44,335 nt of DNA. It comes from a virus. The position numbers and the translations under genes were made by a program. Positions 16,391-25,808 of the stretch are shown in pieces; within the stretch, counting starts at the first letter, position 1, and each line of letters opens with the position of its first letter. The notes beneath the pieces are model-generated. The model was not told where the DNA came from. It did no database searches and was given only the letters and a program-made list of their open reading frames with translations. The DNA is taken from IMG/VR virus record IMGVR_UViG_3300042478_001549, positions 1 through 44,335 of that record. One strand, 5' to 3'.

Positions 16391-16948
16391 TTAGGTTCCT
16401 ACCTTTCTTCTTTCATTCCACCACTTTTTCATTCTTTGTGAGTGTGCTTGTTGACGGATAGGATCATTTTTATATTTTTCCGCACTTGCTTTTCCAGCTA
16501 TACTTGAAATTTTAGAAGTGTCGTTATTTTTTTTTCTTGTTTCAATTGATTTTTTTATTTGTTCTTCTGATATTGTTTTGCCTTTATTGGCATTCGACAA
16601 TATTTTTAAATGTTCTTCACTATTTTTTGAGTTTTTTCTACCATTGTGTAGGGCTTTCGCATGTTCTTTAGATATTTTTTTGCCTCTTTTAGCGAGTGCC
16701 ATTTTTTCTCTGGTTTCCAATGTCGGTATTCTGCCTTTATTCATATTTTTATGAATCATGTGTATAATATCTTCTTTACCAATGTGACCACTTAAAGCTT
16801 TCCAAGCAACATTGTCTTGCCAATTACCATATTTTTCCCATAATAAACGGTGAGCGTCTGCATGTTCTTCAACAGTGAGCTCAATTAAATTGGAAGGATC
16901 ATCTGTTCCTCCCATGTGTTTTGGAATTATATGGTGTTTATGCTTCAT
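16391..16948 (-). CDS. Free-standing HNH homing-type endonuclease
   Basis: 185 residues. The N-terminal HNH site is clear: KHHIIPKHMGGTDDPSNLIE with a following VEEHADAHRLLW. The middle and C-terminus contain repeated short basic motifs of the NUMOD3 DNA-binding type (GKKISKEHAKALHNGRKNS, NKGKTISEEQIKKSIETRKK), then a basic tail. Such genes cut phage genomes lacking them and spread by repair. It lies between gp13 and gp14, genes that are adjacent in T4, with only one base on either side, so it is a late insertion in the morphogenesis operon. Codon use is more A/T-rich than its neighbours. Confidence 0.92.
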   Translation of the reverse strand: MKHKHHIIPKHMGGTDDPSNLIELTVEEHADAHRLLWEKYGNWQDNVAWKALSGHIGKEDIIHMIHKNMNKGRIPTLETREKMALAKRGKKISKEHAKALHNGRKNSKNSEEHLKILSNANKGKTISEEQIKKSIETRKKNNDTSKISSIAGKASAEKYKNDPIRQQAHSQRMKKWWNERRKVGT

Positions 16949-16949
16949 A

Positions 16950-17723
16950 TTAATTCAAATAGAATTCCAAAATACCACCATAATTCTTTTCCATGTCGGC
17001 TTCCAGCATCTTTATTTCATCTACAGCTTCGGTGTATATTTTATCTCCGTTCAAAGTTACGCCGCCTGGTAATTGAACACCGGCAAACTTCTTCAGATTA
17101 TTGCCCCAACTTCTCTTGATGAGTGCAGTTGCATATTCTTTTAACCAACGATCATTCCAGACTCTACCATACGCACCAGGATCAATTAAACCATAACACT
17201 CAACAACAACTACTGTACCAACTGGTGCTTGCGAGGATCCCCAAGCCCAATCAATAAACAGTTTTTGCATATGTCTTTGATAACGGATAGGAACTTCACC
17301 AACGAATAACTGTTCCAACATACGTAGATGTTGCATCGTCATTGTGTAGTTAATGTATGATGCGGAAGTAAAGTCATACAATTCGTTTAGACGCAACTGA
17401 TATCTCAAGTCGAACATGTTAATCGATGCTTGAGAATCATACATTGGAAATATTCTGGTCACACCAGTAATTTCCGAAACGTTGTTTGCGGTGTCTCTGG
17501 CTTGACTAAGATCCAAATAATGATTGTCAATATCGGTTTGATCGATTCGTTTGATGAAGTATAATTTTTGCAGACCGTCAAAATGATAGTCTTGCCAATA
17601 CTGTAATGCATCATCGATACGATCTTCCACCTGGTCATCATCAATATTGATTTCGATGACAGGAAAACCCAAACGTCTTAGACAATAATCTTTGAAATCT
17701 GCTCTTGTTGTTATTGTGGCCAT
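16950..17723 (-). CDS. 13: Neck protein gp13
   Basis: 257 residues, against 309 in T4. It forms the neck ring with gp14 that closes the filled head. The N-terminus TRADFKDYCLRRLGFPVIEI, then DDDQVEDRIDDALQYWQDYH, is the strongly conserved head-completion signature. The middle contains MTMQHLRMLEQLF and the C-terminus GVQLPGGVTLNGDKIYTEA. The gene starts behind a late-type box and stands first in the neck-packaging-tail-head series. Confidence 0.93.
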   Translation of the reverse strand: MATITTRADFKDYCLRRLGFPVIEINIDDDQVEDRIDDALQYWQDYHFDGLQKLYFIKRIDQTDIDNHYLDLSQARDTANNVSEITGVTRIFPMYDSQASINMFDLRYQLRLNELYDFTSASYINYTMTMQHLRMLEQLFVGEVPIRYQRHMQKLFIDWAWGSSQAPVGTVVVVECYGLIDPGAYGRVWNDRWLKEYATALIKRSWGNNLKKFAGVQLPGGVTLNGDKIYTEAVDEIKMLEADMEKNYGGILEFYLN

Positions 17724-17742
17724 TTTTTTGTCCTTTATGGAC

Positions 17743-17750
17743 TATTTATT
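17743..17750 (-). promoter_or_regulatory. Late-type promoter box for gp13
   Basis: The minus strand reads AATAAATA 20 bases before the gp13 ATG and overlaps the stop of the LamG-repeat gene. It fits NATAAATA. Confidence 0.6.
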
Positions 17751-20700
17751 TGGTTATAAAGGGACTGCTAGGTGGGGTAAAGTTTGCAGTGTAACGGGCC
17801 GCACCGCGGGTGATACGAACATCGTCTAGATAGCCGTTTAAGGCTTGGCCGGCTGCGGCACCTGCTCCGTCGCCAACACGCAAAGTGGATGTAGAGTTTA
17901 ATGCTGTTGCGCCAGTATATGTAGATCCTTCTTGAATTCCGTTTACAAAAAGTTTTATTGATCCTGTTTGGCCCGATACTGCCAAGTGATACCATGTGTT
18001 AATAACAGGAGTGGTTGTGCCAACAATATCTGCCCCGTCTCCTGTTGCCCAAAAATTAAACTTTGAGTTGAATAAACCAAGGGCCCAGCCTGTGCCTGAA
18101 TCTTGATAAGTTGACATTATATATCGAGTACCTGACACAGAATTAAAATATACCCAAGATTCTATAGTAAACGGTCTTGCTCCAAAATTTGTTATTAGTG
18201 TACTGTTTGTAGCCAAATAATCCCCAGTGCCATCAAAATATAAACTACTGTTGCCGTATTTTTTAATGCTTGTTACCAAGTTACTATTGCCCACGGTTTC
18301 ATAATCGTTCATCATAGAACTGTCATAAACGCCTGCACTGGTACCATTTAACAGTAAAACACTGTTTTGAATTGCTATTAGTGGACTAACAGGGGGTGCA
18401 AAATTGCTGGTGTAAAGTGCTTGACCTGTTATAATTCGTAGATTGGAAATATATCCGTTCATTGGTGCATTTCCGCTGTCTATGGCACCAATTAACAAGT
18501 TGCTTGTGTCATCTGCTATAGTAAATGAAGCAGTACCAGTTGCTTGAGATACCCCATTGACCCATAGAGTGAATACATTACTGGAATTTCTAGTTATTAC
18601 AACATGGTGCCATTGTCTCAAAGAAAAAGTATCTGTTGAAGTCAACTGCACATTCCAAAAACCACCATCAGTATCACCAGCATAAAAAGTGAATTTGTTA
18701 TCTGTAATGTTACCATATGTAAGGAAAAATCCACGAGCTGAAACCTCTGCTCGACGAGATACTAATACTACATAGTTCGCATTGAGATAAACCCATGCTT
18801 CAATGGTGAATGCTCTATTAGACAAATATGTTGTTGTGCTGGGCGGAACAGTTAAATAGTCTCCACTACCATCAAAATACATACTACCACCATACACACT
18901 TGGTGAGTAAGCAACTCCTGTTGTTGCTGTGGGTGTAAATGGTGCAACTGTTGTTGGTGTGGTGTTACCAGCAACTGTAATAGTAAAGTTATTAGTTGAA
19001 TTGTCTATAAAAGTTGCACTTTGACATGTTAGTAAACTTGTACCGGATATTGCAGTTAATGGTTGAGTAGGTGGAGTGAATGCTGAGGTATATACTGCGG
19101 TTCCATTTACTAATCTATAGTTAGAGATATAACCCAACATTATAGTACCACCGGCATTTCCAGCAAATAATTCTCCACCAATTCTGTTTGCACCTGTAAA
19201 TGCTGTACTGTTAGATGCTGTAGTTGAATCTGCAACTCCATTAAGATATGCTGTTATTGTACCTGATGATCGAACAAATGCAATATGATTCCAAGTATTT
19301 ACTGCCACAGTCTGTGAAGTACCAACTAAAATATTACCACCGTTTCCAAAAATTGCTAATCTTCCAGATGTGTTTACAAAAAACAAGGCGCCAGTTGAAG
19401 TATTGTCGTCGCCTACACACACTAGGCTTCTGCCAGCTGCTAAAGATGTTATATAAACCCATCCTTCTATAGTAAAACTTCCAGACAATGTTGCAGGAGA
19501 TGTTGTTGTAACTAGCCAATCTCCAGTACCATCAAAATAACCACTATAAAAAGTAGTGACTGTCTGTGGACTAAAAGGACTAAATCTTTGTACACTAACA
19601 TCGCCGTTACGGGTGATGGTAAAATTGTTTGGGCTATCGTCTACGAATCTATTATCTGTGCAAGTTAGTAAACTGGTATTGGCTATGGCAGTTAGTGGTG
19701 AAGTACTTGGAGTAAATGCTGAGGTATATACTGCCGTACCTCTTACTATACGAAGATTTGAAATATAACCATTGTATCCTGTAGATTGTACTGCCCCCAA
19801 GTTTACAGTCTGCCCCGAAGGACCCTGAGGCGTGCCGGATTTTGATACTGAAAATGCTTGAACTCCGTTAATGTAACCTTTAAGAGTCGTGCTTGAATTA
19901 GTATAAACCATCGCAACATGCGTCCAAGTATTCAAAGGCACTGTAGCACTACTAACTGCTGATGTTACTGCGCCTCCGTTATAATAATAGAACATTAGTG
20001 TACCATTAGTAAGAGTACCGAATGACCAATAAGTATCAGCTTGGGCAGGGAGTCCGTAAGCAACTTGAAGGGGAAAGCCATTAGATGTTTGTGAGTTGGT
20101 AACATTATACACCCACATTTCAATGGTGTAATCAGTGTCCCACCACTGAACCATAGATGCACTGTAAGGAATTGTTAAATAATCACCAGTACCATCAAAG
20201 TAGTTACTCCATAACGGACCATATGGGCTAAATGTGCCTTGTGTGGTATTACCGTTTCTTGTAATTAAGAAGTTGTTGGTGCTGGAATCTAATAATATAT
20301 TGTTATTATCGGGTTGATTGGTTTGGCAGGTCAACAAACTTGTGTTGGCTATTGCGGTTAATGGTGTTGTAGGTGGAGTAAACGCTGAGGTATAGACTGC
20401 TGTACCTTTTACTATCCTAGCATCAGAGATGTATCCTGTAAAGTAAGCAGATAAACTACTACTTGCGTATCGTCCTGCACCAATGAATGCAGTAGTATTA
20501 CTAAAGTTGTCAGCGGCTGTTGCCGTTGCACCAAGTACACCATTTACAAATAAACGGTTGGTGCTACCCTGTCGTGTAAATGCGACATGTGTCCATGTAT
20601 TTACATAGTTAGAAACGGTAGCAGAAACAAGTACTGCTGTTGTATAAACTCTAATTACAGTTGAAGAAAATGCCGTTACAGTAAATCCATCTGTGGTTGA

Positions 20701-22305
20701 GTTTGTTGAACGGCTCTCATAAATTGGAGAATCATTAGCAGTAGTAGCATAAATCCAGCATTCAAAAGTAAAATCGCCTGTGCCAAATGCGAAAGCAGAA
20801 TTAGTTGCGGGTGCTAGATAATCACCAGTGCCATCAAAGTAAGTGCTTCCATAGGTACCGTAGCTGGTGTCGGGTACAAACGGATCAAATCCTGATACCA
20901 GTGTGTCACCATTGCGTGTGATAGTAAATGCGTTTGTGCTGTTGTCAATAAATCCATTACTTTGGCAGGTTAGTAAGCTGGTGTTGGCTATAGCAGTCAA
21001 TGGTGTCGTCGGGACTGTAATTGTAGTGCTAGAAGGGTTATATAGAGCGCTGCCTTTTATAACCCGAAGATTAGATATGTAACCGGGAAAAAATTCAGTA
21101 TTATTTGGATTACGACCAATTGAAAAAGCAGAACTGGATGAAAAATCATTTGAAGCACCTGTCGCAGTTGCAGCCCTAACACCATTTATAAACAATGATG
21201 TAGTAGTCGTAGCCCTGCAAACAACAATATGATGCCATATATTATTTACAATACTTCCGGAAGCACTATCCAAATACGCAGTATCCCAACTTGAAAAACG
21301 AATGGTGCTTGTGTTTCTAATAAAAACACCCATTTGAGTGGTGCCAGCAGAAAAATTTGCATACAGTACTTGTGATGTAGCGGACAATGCGGTTGGGTAA
21401 ATCCACATTTCAATACAAAAATCACCAGTGCCCATAGATAAACTTGATGTACTCGGAACAGTCAAATAATCACCAGTACCATCAAAATAATTACTATAGT
21501 AGCCAGGTGTATATGGATTAAAGCCGTTCGGTCTAACATCACCATTTGGTGTTATTGCAAAATTATTATTACTGGCATCACTGTCGTATGGCAAAGTTGC
21601 AGTGTTTGCACTAATCAAAGTAGTTACATAAGGAAAGTTTAAATCACTAAAAGTTATCGTTATGCTAAATGTTCTTGGGCTATCTTGCAACTCTGCGTCA
21701 ATTGCATTTATAGTAAAATTATAAGTTGTTTGATCTGTTCCTGTTACAGTTCCACTCAACAAACCACCACTTGAAAGTGTTATACCAGTAGGTAAAGTGC
21801 TGCCTGCGGCCAATGAATATACAACTGCACTATCACTTGTTGCACTCAATTGAATGGATACTAACGGATCACTATTTGGAAGTGTGCTTGATGTTACCCA
21901 ATTAGGTGTGCCACTAAATGTAATACCATTAACCCGTATTGCTACGCCACCATCGCTGTTTACCAAATAAACAACATATGTTCCGGCCGAGGTTGCAGGA
22001 ACTTGTGCCCTAACTTCTGTCGCACTTACAAAAGTTACTGATGTTACTGGAGTATTATTAATTAATACTTGACAACCAGATGCAAAGCCTGTGCCTGTAA
22101 TTTTAATGTAACCACCAGATGTACTTACAGATGTATCATCCAATACATTGTATGAACTATCGGTTACCTGTATATTTGTTATTTTAGGTCCGCCACCAGA
22201 AGAGATATCATTACCAGCAACAATAGCAGTGTTTGCTATAATACCATTGAATGTATAAGTTCCAGTGCTATCTAAACCTTGCGGTTGAATTCTAGTTAGT
22301 GGCAT
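17746..22305 (-). CDS. Giant adhesin-like protein with IPT/TIG, Ig-like and six LamG-like domains
   Basis: 1519 residues. The N-terminus is followed by an IPT/TIG-type domain (about residues 38-130, with KITGTGFASGCQVLINNTPV) and an Ig-like domain of the He_PIG type (about 135-222, AGSTLPTGITLSSGGLLSGT). Then come six concanavalin/LamG-like repeats, each opening with YFDG(T/S)GD(Y/W)L and containing (F/Y)xIExW(V/I)Y, W.H(V/I)(A/V), a (V/I)NG(V/I) strand and (G)Y(I/L)(S/D)(N/D).R(I/L). Linkers between repeats are near-copies (PLTAIANTSLLTC then a TITRNGD phrase). Such domains usually bind glycans, so a receptor-binding or virion-decorating role is likely. It lies at the end of the fibre region and has its own late box. 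Confidence 0.88.
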   Translation of the reverse strand: MPLTRIQPQGLDSTGTYTFNGIIANTAIVAGNDISSGGGPKITNIQVTDSSYNVLDDTSVSTSGGYIKITGTGFASGCQVLINNTPVTSVTFVSATEVRAQVPATSAGTYVVYLVNSDGGVAIRVNGITFSGTPNWVTSSTLPNSDPLVSIQLSATSDSAVVYSLAAGSTLPTGITLSSGGLLSGTVTGTDQTTYNFTINAIDAELQDSPRTFSITITFSDLNFPYVTTLISANTATLPYDSDASNNNFAITPNGDVRPNGFNPYTPGYYSNYFDGTGDYLTVPSTSSLSMGTGDFCIEMWIYPTALSATSQVLYANFSAGTTQMGVFIRNTSTIRFSSWDTAYLDSASGSIVNNIWHHIVVCRATTTTSLFINGVRAATATGASNDFSSSSAFSIGRNPNNTEFFPGYISNLRVIKGSALYNPSSTTITVPTTPLTAIANTSLLTCQSNGFIDNSTNAFTITRNGDTLVSGFDPFVPDTSYGTYGSTYFDGTGDYLAPATNSAFAFGTGDFTFECWIYATTANDSPIYESRSTNSTTDGFTVTAFSSTVIRVYTTAVLVSATVSNYVNTWTHVAFTRQGSTNRLFVNGVLGATATAADNFSNTTAFIGAGRYASSSLSAYFTGYISDARIVKGTAVYTSAFTPPTTPLTAIANTSLLTCQTNQPDNNNILLDSSTNNFLITRNGNTTQGTFSPYGPLWSNYFDGTGDYLTIPYSASMVQWWDTDYTIEMWVYNVTNSQTSNGFPLQVAYGLPAQADTYWSFGTLTNGTLMFYYYNGGAVTSAVSSATVPLNTWTHVAMVYTNSSTTLKGYINGVQAFSVSKSGTPQGPSGQTVNLGAVQSTGYNGYISNLRIVRGTAVYTSAFTPSTSPLTAIANTSLLTCTDNRFVDDSPNNFTITRNGDVSVQRFSPFSPQTVTTFYSGYFDGTGDWLVTTTSPATLSGSFTIEGWVYITSLAAGRSLVCVGDDNTSTGALFFVNTSGRLAIFGNGGNILVGTSQTVAVNTWNHIAFVRSSGTITAYLNGVADSTTASNSTAFTGANRIGGELFAGNAGGTIMLGYISNYRLVNGTAVYTSAFTPPTQPLTAISGTSLLTCQSATFIDNSTNNFTITVAGNTTPTTVAPFTPTATTGVAYSPSVYGGSMYFDGSGDYLTVPPSTTTYLSNRAFTIEAWVYLNANYVVLVSRRAEVSARGFFLTYGNITDNKFTFYAGDTDGGFWNVQLTSTDTFSLRQWHHVVITRNSSNVFTLWVNGVSQATGTASFTIADDTSNLLIGAIDSGNAPMNGYISNLRIITGQALYTSNFAPPVSPLIAIQNSVLLLNGTSAGVYDSSMMNDYETVGNSNLVTSIKKYGNSSLYFDGTGDYLATNSTLITNFGARPFTIESWVYFNSVSGTRYIMSTYQDSGTGWALGLFNSKFNFWATGDGADIVGTTTPVINTWYHLAVSGQTGSIKLFVNGIQEGSTYTGATALNSTSTLRVGDGAGAAAGQALNGYLDDVRITRGAARYTANFTPPSSPFITK

Positions 22306-22329
22306 GTTTTAAATGTCTTTTAAATAAAG

Positions 22330-22337
22330 TATTTATT
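22330..22337 (-). promoter_or_regulatory. Late-type promoter box for the LamG-repeat gene
   Basis: The minus strand reads AATAAATA 25 bases before the ATG at 22305, inside the last codons of the preceding small gene. It fits NATAAATA. Confidence 0.6.
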
Positions 22338-22710
22338 CTAAATCTAGAATCACTTCTTGCCAAGAAACAGTTTCTTCGTTCCATGTGTATGCTTTGCCAT
22401 CTTCTGGATAAGCAATTGGTGCTTCCCATCTGCATGTATCTTCATTCAAAATCCAAGATGCATATGCATATGGTTTTGGTGGAATAAAAGCATCTCTTTC
22501 AACATCATATGTGTAACCTACACCTGCATAATTTTTTCTTATGTTTGCATTGTAACTTGTTTGTTTCCAATTACCACCCAAAAGTGATTGGCAAAAAACA
22601 ATACCTTTTTCTTCTTGCTCGACATTGCTCTCATCCAATAATTCTTGGTTGTTTACTACGATTACTTGTGTGACAATATTATTTTCATCCAATTGTGCAA
22701 AATGTGCCAT
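22333..22710 (-). CDS. Small conserved phage protein, possible tail-fibre assembly factor
   Basis: 125 residues beginning MAHFAQLDENNIVTQVIVVN and containing many aromatic residues (GVGYTYDVERDAFIPPKPYA, then SWILNEDTCRWEAP, then TWNEETVSWQEV). The W/Y-rich pattern recalls small fibre-associated proteins of T4-like cyanophages, often located beside Gly-rich or LamG-like fibre genes. A chaperone or cap role is inference only. It lies between the glycine-rich proteins and the LamG protein. Confidence 0.75.
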   Translation of the reverse strand: MAHFAQLDENNIVTQVIVVNNQELLDESNVEQEEKGIVFCQSLLGGNWKQTSYNANIRKNYAGVGYTYDVERDAFIPPKPYAYASWILNEDTCRWEAPIAYPEDGKAYTWNEETVSWQEVILDLE

Positions 22711-22721
22711 TTTTTAACCTC

Positions 22722-23510
22722 TTAAAATGTAATACTACCTGATCCTGTAAAAGTATATATTCTATATCCACCCGACACAGAAATTGTGGGGCTACCGGTT
22801 GTGCTCTTAGCTGCTGGCAATGTATCAGAATATCTTATAATTACGATGCCGGATCCACCGCTACCCGATAAAGATGCATCGCCGTCCGATCCACGACCAG
22901 CATTGCCTGTATTGGAAGCTCCTGAAGTATTACCTGCTCCTCCTGTGTTACCACCATCGCCGCCGACTGCATATGTTACTGAAGATCCAGATATACTATT
23001 TGTTAAACCTGTACCTCCAATGCGGCCGCTAGCCGCAGAACCCGCACCTCCTCCTCCACCGCCGGTACAGGGTGTTACTCCAATCGTGCCTGCTCCTATA
23101 GAACCGTTATTTCCTTGGCCAGCGGTGCCTGAACCAGCGGTTTGATTTGCACCACTAACACCACCTCCACTTCCGCCGTTTCCTGCGGGTCCAAATATTG
23201 CACCAAATCCACCACCAATTGCCGATACTGTGTTAAATGATGAGTTTTGCCCAGAAGTTCCGTTAGTGTTGAACGCCGCACCGGCGCCGCCAGCACCAAC
23301 AATAATTGCGTAAGATTGATCGAAATTAAAAAAATCCATACCAGTTAATAAACCACCGGCTCCGCCGCCACCGCCTCCTACATTAACTCCACGGCCGCCG
23401 CCGCCACCGGCACCAGCAACAATTAAATATTCAACTGAAATGGGTGACGGAGAATAACCAAATGTTAATCCACCACCAACATTAATTCCTCGGCCTATAT
23501 TAATTCCCAT
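22722..23510 (-). CDS. Glycine-rich adhesin-like protein 2
   Basis: 262 residues from the preferred ATG at 23510 (MGINIGRGINVGGG); an upstream in-frame start would overlap the preceding gene. About a third of the residues are glycine, in runs such as AGAGGGGGRGVNVGGGGGGA and CTGGGGGGAG. The end is YRIYTFTGSGSITF, a short beta-type cap shared in style with its neighbour. The composition resembles the distal adhesin gp38 of Salmonella phage S16, where stacked polyglycine II helices display receptor-binding loops; equating the two is inference. The segments between glycine runs would be the specificity loops. Confidence 0.8.
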   Translation of the reverse strand: MGINIGRGINVGGGLTFGYSPSPISVEYLIVAGAGGGGGRGVNVGGGGGGAGGLLTGMDFFNFDQSYAIIVGAGGAGAAFNTNGTSGQNSSFNTVSAIGGGFGAIFGPAGNGGSGGGVSGANQTAGSGTAGQGNNGSIGAGTIGVTPCTGGGGGGAGSAASGRIGGTGLTNSISGSSVTYAVGGDGGNTGGAGNTSGASNTGNAGRGSDGDASLSGSGGSGIVIIRYSDTLPAAKSTTGSPTISVSGGYRIYTFTGSGSITF

Positions 23511-23520
23511 TTTATTTCGT

Positions 23521-24534
23521 TTATGCTGTATATGTTCCAGATGAGGTAAAAGTGTGTACCCAATAGGTAGTATTAGCAGACACATATGTTGAAACTATTC
23601 CTCCAGTACCTCTTTGAGCTGTACTAGCATACGAAACAATTACAATACCTGAACTACCAGATCCGCCCAATGTTCCACCACCACTGGCACCGCCGCCACC
23701 TCCTCCGCCACCGCTACCAGTATTTGGAGCAGGTGATGCACTTCCGTTACTATTACCAGATCCGCCGGCACCCCCTATAGATGATCCACCTGCTCCACCA
23801 GTTCCACCTGCTCCACCGCCTCCGCCTGCAGCATAGGTTACAGATGATCCAGTGATTGTTGAAGCTGTACCGGCTCCACCAGCACCACCTACGCTGGTGC
23901 TAGCTGAATTTGAACCTACTGCGCCAGATCCACCGCCACCACCACCGGCAGATGATCCAGACCCATTTCCACCAGACCCATTTCCACCATTGTTACCTTG
24001 TGATGGTGATGTTACTGGAATATTACCGGTATATCCCGTACTTGTGCCTGGAGCACTTGTATATCCACCGCCACCGCCACCAGATCCACCGGTACTTCCA
24101 GCACCATTAAAACCACTACCTCCGCCGCCGCCAGCTGAAACTATGTCTGTTGTTAATGAAGAATTACTGCCAGCTGTGCCTCCACCATATACTGATGTAG
24201 ATGTGCCACCAGCTCCAACTACAATGGTATAATTAGTTTGACTAGTTACACCAAGTGTTCCAGTACGATAACCGCCGGCGCCGCCGCCGCCTGCCGATGC
24301 CCAAGTGGAACCAGCACCACCTCCAGCACCGCCGCCTGCGACAACTAGATAATTTATAGCATAATTGAGACCCTGAAAAATTCCCTGCCATGATCCATAA
24401 GCTTGATTGTACCACTCTATATACCCCAATGTTGTATTCAATCCCATTTGACCATTTTGAGGATTACTCGGGCGACCAGCAGTAGCCCAAGATGGTAATA
24501 CTAATCCAGAGGATCCGTCTAATGTTATTGCCAT
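23521..24534 (-). CDS. Glycine-rich adhesin-like protein 1
   Basis: 337 residues. An N-terminal module of about 60 residues (MAITLDGSSGLVLPSWATAG, then LGYIEWYNQAYGSWQGIFQG) is probably the docking part. It is followed by INYLVVAGGGAGGGAG and then long glycine-rich stretches interrupted by short Ser/Thr loops. The C-terminus (YWVHTFTSSGTYTA) parallels that of the next gene. The Gly-rich part may fold as a polyglycine II sandwich, a known way to build phage tail-tip adhesins. It is separated by 10 bases from the second Gly-rich gene, which has the same core but a different N-terminus. Confidence 0.8.
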   Translation of the reverse strand: MAITLDGSSGLVLPSWATAGRPSNPQNGQMGLNTTLGYIEWYNQAYGSWQGIFQGLNYAINYLVVAGGGAGGGAGSTWASAGGGGAGGYRTGTLGVTSQTNYTIVVGAGGTSTSVYGGGTAGSNSSLTTDIVSAGGGGGSGFNGAGSTGGSGGGGGGYTSAPGTSTGYTGNIPVTSPSQGNNGGNGSGGNGSGSSAGGGGGGSGAVGSNSASTSVGGAGGAGTASTITGSSVTYAAGGGGGAGGTGGAGGSSIGGAGGSGNSNGSASPAPNTGSGGGGGGGGASGGGTLGGSGSSGIVIVSYASTAQRGTGGIVSTYVSANTTYWVHTFTSSGTYTA

Positions 24535-24540
24535 AATTGT

Positions 24541-25128
24541 TTACTCATACAAAATATTAACTGAGCCAGCGTCGAAAGTATCTGTACCGTTTACTGTGGT
24601 TAGTCTAACTCTATCTAAAGTTCCACTTAGTGATTTGGCACCAGCAGTTGAGTATATAAATCCGGCGGCGGTACCAGTTCCACCTAAACTACCCATACAA
24701 GTCCAAGAGTTTGTTGAACTAGAAAGCAAAGTAAGAACAGCTGACCCATGCAATATATGACCAGCACCGCCAATTGAGAATCCAAATCCAGCCGTGTAGT
24801 TTGTACCGCTAGTTGTAGCTCCAAGAAAAGTTCCAACCCCCAAATAGCCAGTGTTTTCAACTCCGCCTGAATCTCCGAGCTGTATTAACCAATTACTAGT
24901 ACCGCTAGTGCTAACGCCGCTATACATAAGTGTAATTCTTTTCACCCAATCTGGAATATCAGTGAAATTTATACTGGTGCCACTGGTTGTGGTCTTAGCT
25001 GTATTTGCCACTAAAGGATAAGTAACACCTGTAGAACTAGTAATTGTGCCCGTAGTTGTAACATTACCAGTAATACTTAAATTACCAGAACTTTCTATTG
25101 CGTCTAGTGCTAATGTTCCGTATGGCAT
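24541..25128 (-). CDS. Tail-associated structural protein, paralogue B
   Basis: 195 residues: N-terminal fibre-like strand (MPYGTLALDAIESSGNLSIT, NVTTTGTITSSTGVTYP), then a beta-rich domain with FTDIPDWVKRITLMYSGVST. The last 30 residues are almost identical to those of the preceding gene (LDRVRLTTVNGTDTFDAGSV, then NILYE). No catalytic motif is visible. Probably a fibre or baseplate component arising by duplication. The nucleotide similarity over the C-terminal region makes a recent duplication or conversion likely. Confidence 0.78.
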   Translation of the reverse strand: MPYGTLALDAIESSGNLSITGNVTTTGTITSSTGVTYPLVANTAKTTTSGTSINFTDIPDWVKRITLMYSGVSTSGTSNWLIQLGDSGGVENTGYLGVGTFLGATTSGTNYTAGFGFSIGGAGHILHGSAVLTLLSSSTNSWTCMGSLGGTGTAAGFIYSTAGAKSLSGTLDRVRLTTVNGTDTFDAGSVNILYE

Positions 25129-25140
25129 TATTTGTTCCTG

Positions 25141-25779
25141 TTATTCGTATAATATGTTAACTGAGCCAGCGTCAAAAGTGTCAGTGCCGTTTACTGTGGT
25201 TAATCTTACTCTGTCGAGCGCACCGGCAAGCGAAGGGGTATTACCAGCAATCATATACATAGCTCCAGCATTATTTGTGTATAACACAACTCCAGATGCA
25301 ATCCAAGTATTTGATCCAATTAAAGTGAGTATAATGTGTCCGGTGGATACAGAAGCTGCTGATGCACCCGCATATACAGGAATTCCTGTTGTAATGTTTG
25401 CTTGTCCGGTACCCAAATTAATTGCACCATAATTTGCAAAGTAACCAGATGTAACAAAGGATCCAGATCCAACTTGAATTTGAATTATGCTAGTTCCATT
25501 TGTGCTTACCCCATTAAACATCACTGTAATTCTTCTTACCCAACTTGGTATGCTAGTGAAATCTATGCTAGTTCCACTAGTTGTAGTTTGTGATGTTCCA
25601 GAAACCAATGGTTGAACTTCATTTCCGCTCACAAATAAACTGTTGCTTATTGTTACATTTGCATTAGCATTCACAGTTAATCCTGTTGTGCCATTACTCT
25701 GTAACTGTAGAATGCCACTGGCATCTGCCGATTGTAAAAGACCTGTTGATGAAGTTGATGCGTTAATAATACTTGGCAT
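25141..25779 (-). CDS. Tail-associated structural protein, paralogue A
   Basis: 212 residues. It starts with a fibre-type leader (MPSIINASTSSTGLLQSADA, SNGTTGLTVNANANVTISN) and shares with the next gene the domain FTSIPSWVRRITVMFNGVST and the C-terminus LDRVRLTTVNGTDTFDAGSV. The N-terminal leader differs from paralogue B, so the two proteins may dock at different places while carrying the same outer domain. Position between the 1294-residue fibre and the Gly-rich proteins argues for a tail-fibre role. Confidence 0.78.
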   Translation of the reverse strand: MPSIINASTSSTGLLQSADASGILQLQSNGTTGLTVNANANVTISNSLFVSGNEVQPLVSGTSQTTTSGTSIDFTSIPSWVRRITVMFNGVSTNGTSIIQIQVGSGSFVTSGYFANYGAINLGTGQANITTGIPVYAGASAASVSTGHIILTLIGSNTWIASGVVLYTNNAGAMYMIAGNTPSLAGALDRVRLTTVNGTDTFDAGSVNILYE

Positions 25780-25808
25780 TTTTTATCCGTTTTTGTCAAT
25801 ATCAAATT

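Noticed and set aside
22786-24232. Proline-rich plus-strand frames opposite the Gly-rich genes
   Set aside because: Complement of GGN glycine codons gives NCC proline codons automatically. No supporting start signals.
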